From Myxococcus stipitatus (GTDB lineage Bacteria > Myxococcota > Myxococcia > Myxococcales > Myxococcaceae), in contig NZ_CP102770.1 of assembly GCF_038561935.1 (NCBI RefSeq), positions 9,052,001 to 9,116,000 of the forward strand: a stretch of DNA of 64,000 bases, written 5' to 3'. Under the pieces are notes generated by a model, which had not been told where the DNA came from, did not search any database, and saw only the letters and a program-made list of their open reading frames with translations. The position numbers and the translations under genes were made by a program. The first letter of the stretch is position 1. Every line of letters starts with the position of its first letter. Shown piece after piece: positions 63,039 through 64,000 of the stretch.

Positions 63039-64000
63039 ATGAGACCTCTCGCTGAGCTGTTGCGCCAATTGTCGCGGCCCGGAGTGACGGAGCTGACACT
63101 GGCGACGGGACGGCCCCCCATGATTCGCGCGGGGGGCGGCAACTATGAGCCGCTGGACTCGGCGAACGTGACGACGGACGACGTCGTGCGAGCGCTGCAG
63201 GCCATGGTGGGTATCGCCCGGGCGTCGACCGTCACGGATGCGCCTTCACAGTGGTCCATCACGGCGAACGGGTTGGGGGCGCTGTCCATCGCCGCCATGC
63301 GACGCGGCGACATCATGCACCTGCGGCTGTCGCGCGCGGCGGAGGCGGGAGCGGCGGCCACGGCACCCGCGCCGGCGGCTGTGACGAGCGCCGCCACGAC
63401 GCAGGGGGGCGCTGGCCAGACCTCGGCGACGACCGCCGCCAGGCAGAGCAGCGCGGGTTCCGCCGCGCCTGGGAACAGCGCTTCCGCGCAACAGGGCGGC
63501 GCTGGGTACGCCGCTCCTGGGAACAGCGCTTCCGCACAACAGGGCGGTGCCAGCCAGACCGCGTCCGCCGCGCAGGCGGCTTCTGCGGCTTCGGTCGCCC
63601 AGGACGCCGCGCGGGCCCACGCCCTGTCACGCCTGACGGGTGGAGCCCGCGACCTCGCCGTGGTGCTGGAGCAAGGGCGCTCCAGTGGCGCCAGCGACGT
63701 CCACGTGGTCGCCGAGAGACCGGTGCTCTTCCGCCTCGCGGGAGACCTGGTGCCGCAGGGAGGCGCGCTGGACGGCGCACGCGTGGAGGGCATGCTCATG
63801 CCCGTGGTGCCGGAGCGGCTGCGCCCGGTGCTGGAGCGCGACGGAAGCTGTGACTTCTCGCTCGACTCGCCGGCGATGGGGCGCTTTCGCGTCAACGTCT
63901 CCCGACACCGCACGGGCCTCAAGGGCACCTTCCGCGTGATTGCCCGCGAGGTGCCCACGCTGGAGTCCTTGGGCCTGCCCGCGGACATCGCGAAGGCGAC
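63039..64000 (+). CDS. PilT-like type IV pilus ATPase, 5' part only
   Basis: 320 codons before the window ends. Residues 1-95 are a divergent copy of the PilT N-terminal domain (LRQLSRPGVTELTLATGRPP, ISIAAMRRGDIMHLRLSR in part). Residues 100-190 are an Ala/Gly/Gln/Ser linker. From about 195 a second N-terminal PAS-like domain appears, as in PilT/PilU: GASDVHVVAERPVLFRLAGDL, FSLDSPAMGRFRVNVSRHRTGLKGTFRVI and VPTLESLGLP. The ATPase core with Walker motifs lies beyond the window. PilT powers pilus retraction in twitching; a protein with a duplicated N-terminal domain is likely a paralogue with a regulatory role. Confidence 0.82.
   Translation, partial: MRPLAELLRQLSRPGVTELTLATGRPPMIRAGGGNYEPLDSANVTTDDVVRALQAMVGIARASTVTDAPSQWSITANGLGALSIAAMRRGDIMHLRLSRAAEAGAAATAPAPAAVTSAATTQGGAGQTSATTAARQSSAGSAAPGNSASAQQGGAGYAAPGNSASAQQGGASQTASAAQAASAASVAQDAARAHALSRLTGGARDLAVVLEQGRSSGASDVHVVAERPVLFRLAGDLVPQGGALDGARVEGMLMPVVPERLRPVLERDGSCDFSLDSPAMGRFRVNVSRHRTGLKGTFRVIAREVPTLESLGLPADIAKA
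63462..63557 (+). repeat. Tandem 48-base repeat in the PilT-like gene
   Basis: Two copies (63462-63509 and 63510-63557), with only a few changes, encode the unit AAPGNSASAQQGGAG followed by Y or S. It is the clearest part of the low-complexity linker between the two N-terminal domains and may vary in copy number. Confidence 0.85.

Overview
The window looks like a piece of a myxobacterial chromosome (order Myxococcales, most likely the Myxococcus/Corallococcus side). The grounds are very high GC with strong third-position GC bias, an MglA-type GTPase, several Ser/Thr kinases and histidine kinases, a chemosensory operon, a PilT-type ATPase, and many secreted lipoproteins with repeat domains. 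This is inference from gene content; no marker gene (rRNA, rpoB) is present. I saw no tRNA, rRNA, CRISPR array, transposase, phage gene or attachment site.

Layout. 1-8900: an RCC1-repeat protein cut by the left edge, a DUF457-type membrane hydrolase coupled to a 2'-5' RNA ligase, a YiiX-like cysteine hydrolase behind a sigma-54-like site, a MopE-repeat lipoprotein, trans-aconitate methyltransferase, an Asp-box (BNR) protein and a lipoprotein. 9085-13908: a complete branched-chain amino-acid ABC importer operon (livJ-H-M-G-F) with a candidate promoter and a terminator hairpin. 14233-20301: a PRC-barrel/DUF2382 stress protein, a Ser/Thr kinase, a small membrane protein, grpE-dnaK with a nested hairpin after dnaK, and a protein with a basic tail. 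20500-27569: an Ig/endonuclease-exonuclease-phosphatase lipoprotein, then four genes joined by ATGA overlaps: ECF sigma factor, zinc-type anti-sigma, exported caspase-like protein, Cys-repeat/L-domain lipoprotein. A perfect hairpin closes this operon.

27640-34942: a redox-signalling neighbourhood. A response-regulator/flavin-reductase fusion that lacks the thioredoxin-reductase CxxC is followed by a histidine kinase. Two related cyclic-nucleotide-domain kinases lie nearby, and one has lost its phospho-accepting histidine. A divergent HxlR/NmrA pair with clear palindromes sits between them. 35099-39234: an unknown protein, a YjdF-like membrane protein, a frameshifted BamE-like gene, a Ycf46-like AAA ATPase and a zinc-ribbon membrane protein. 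39242-47253: a leftward operon MCP - YjbR-like - CheW - CheY - CheA - CheC - LarB - LarC, with no CheR or CheB in view. 47314-53654: thiL and three exported proteins: a beta-propeller-like lipoprotein, a Hint (intein/hedgehog-fold) protein and a lipoprotein with one CxxCH haem motif.

54045-64000: a VOC/ArsR/SRPBCC module, a zinc-finger Ser/Thr kinase with TPRs divergent from a sigma-70-family factor, a NYN-domain protein, a coupled MglA-like GTPase/PocR-domain histidine kinase pair, a GNAT acetyltransferase and the 5' part of a PilT-like ATPase. The strongest candidates for an undescribed system are the sigma/anti-sigma/exported-caspase/repeat-lipoprotein operon and the redox response regulator with its three related kinases.
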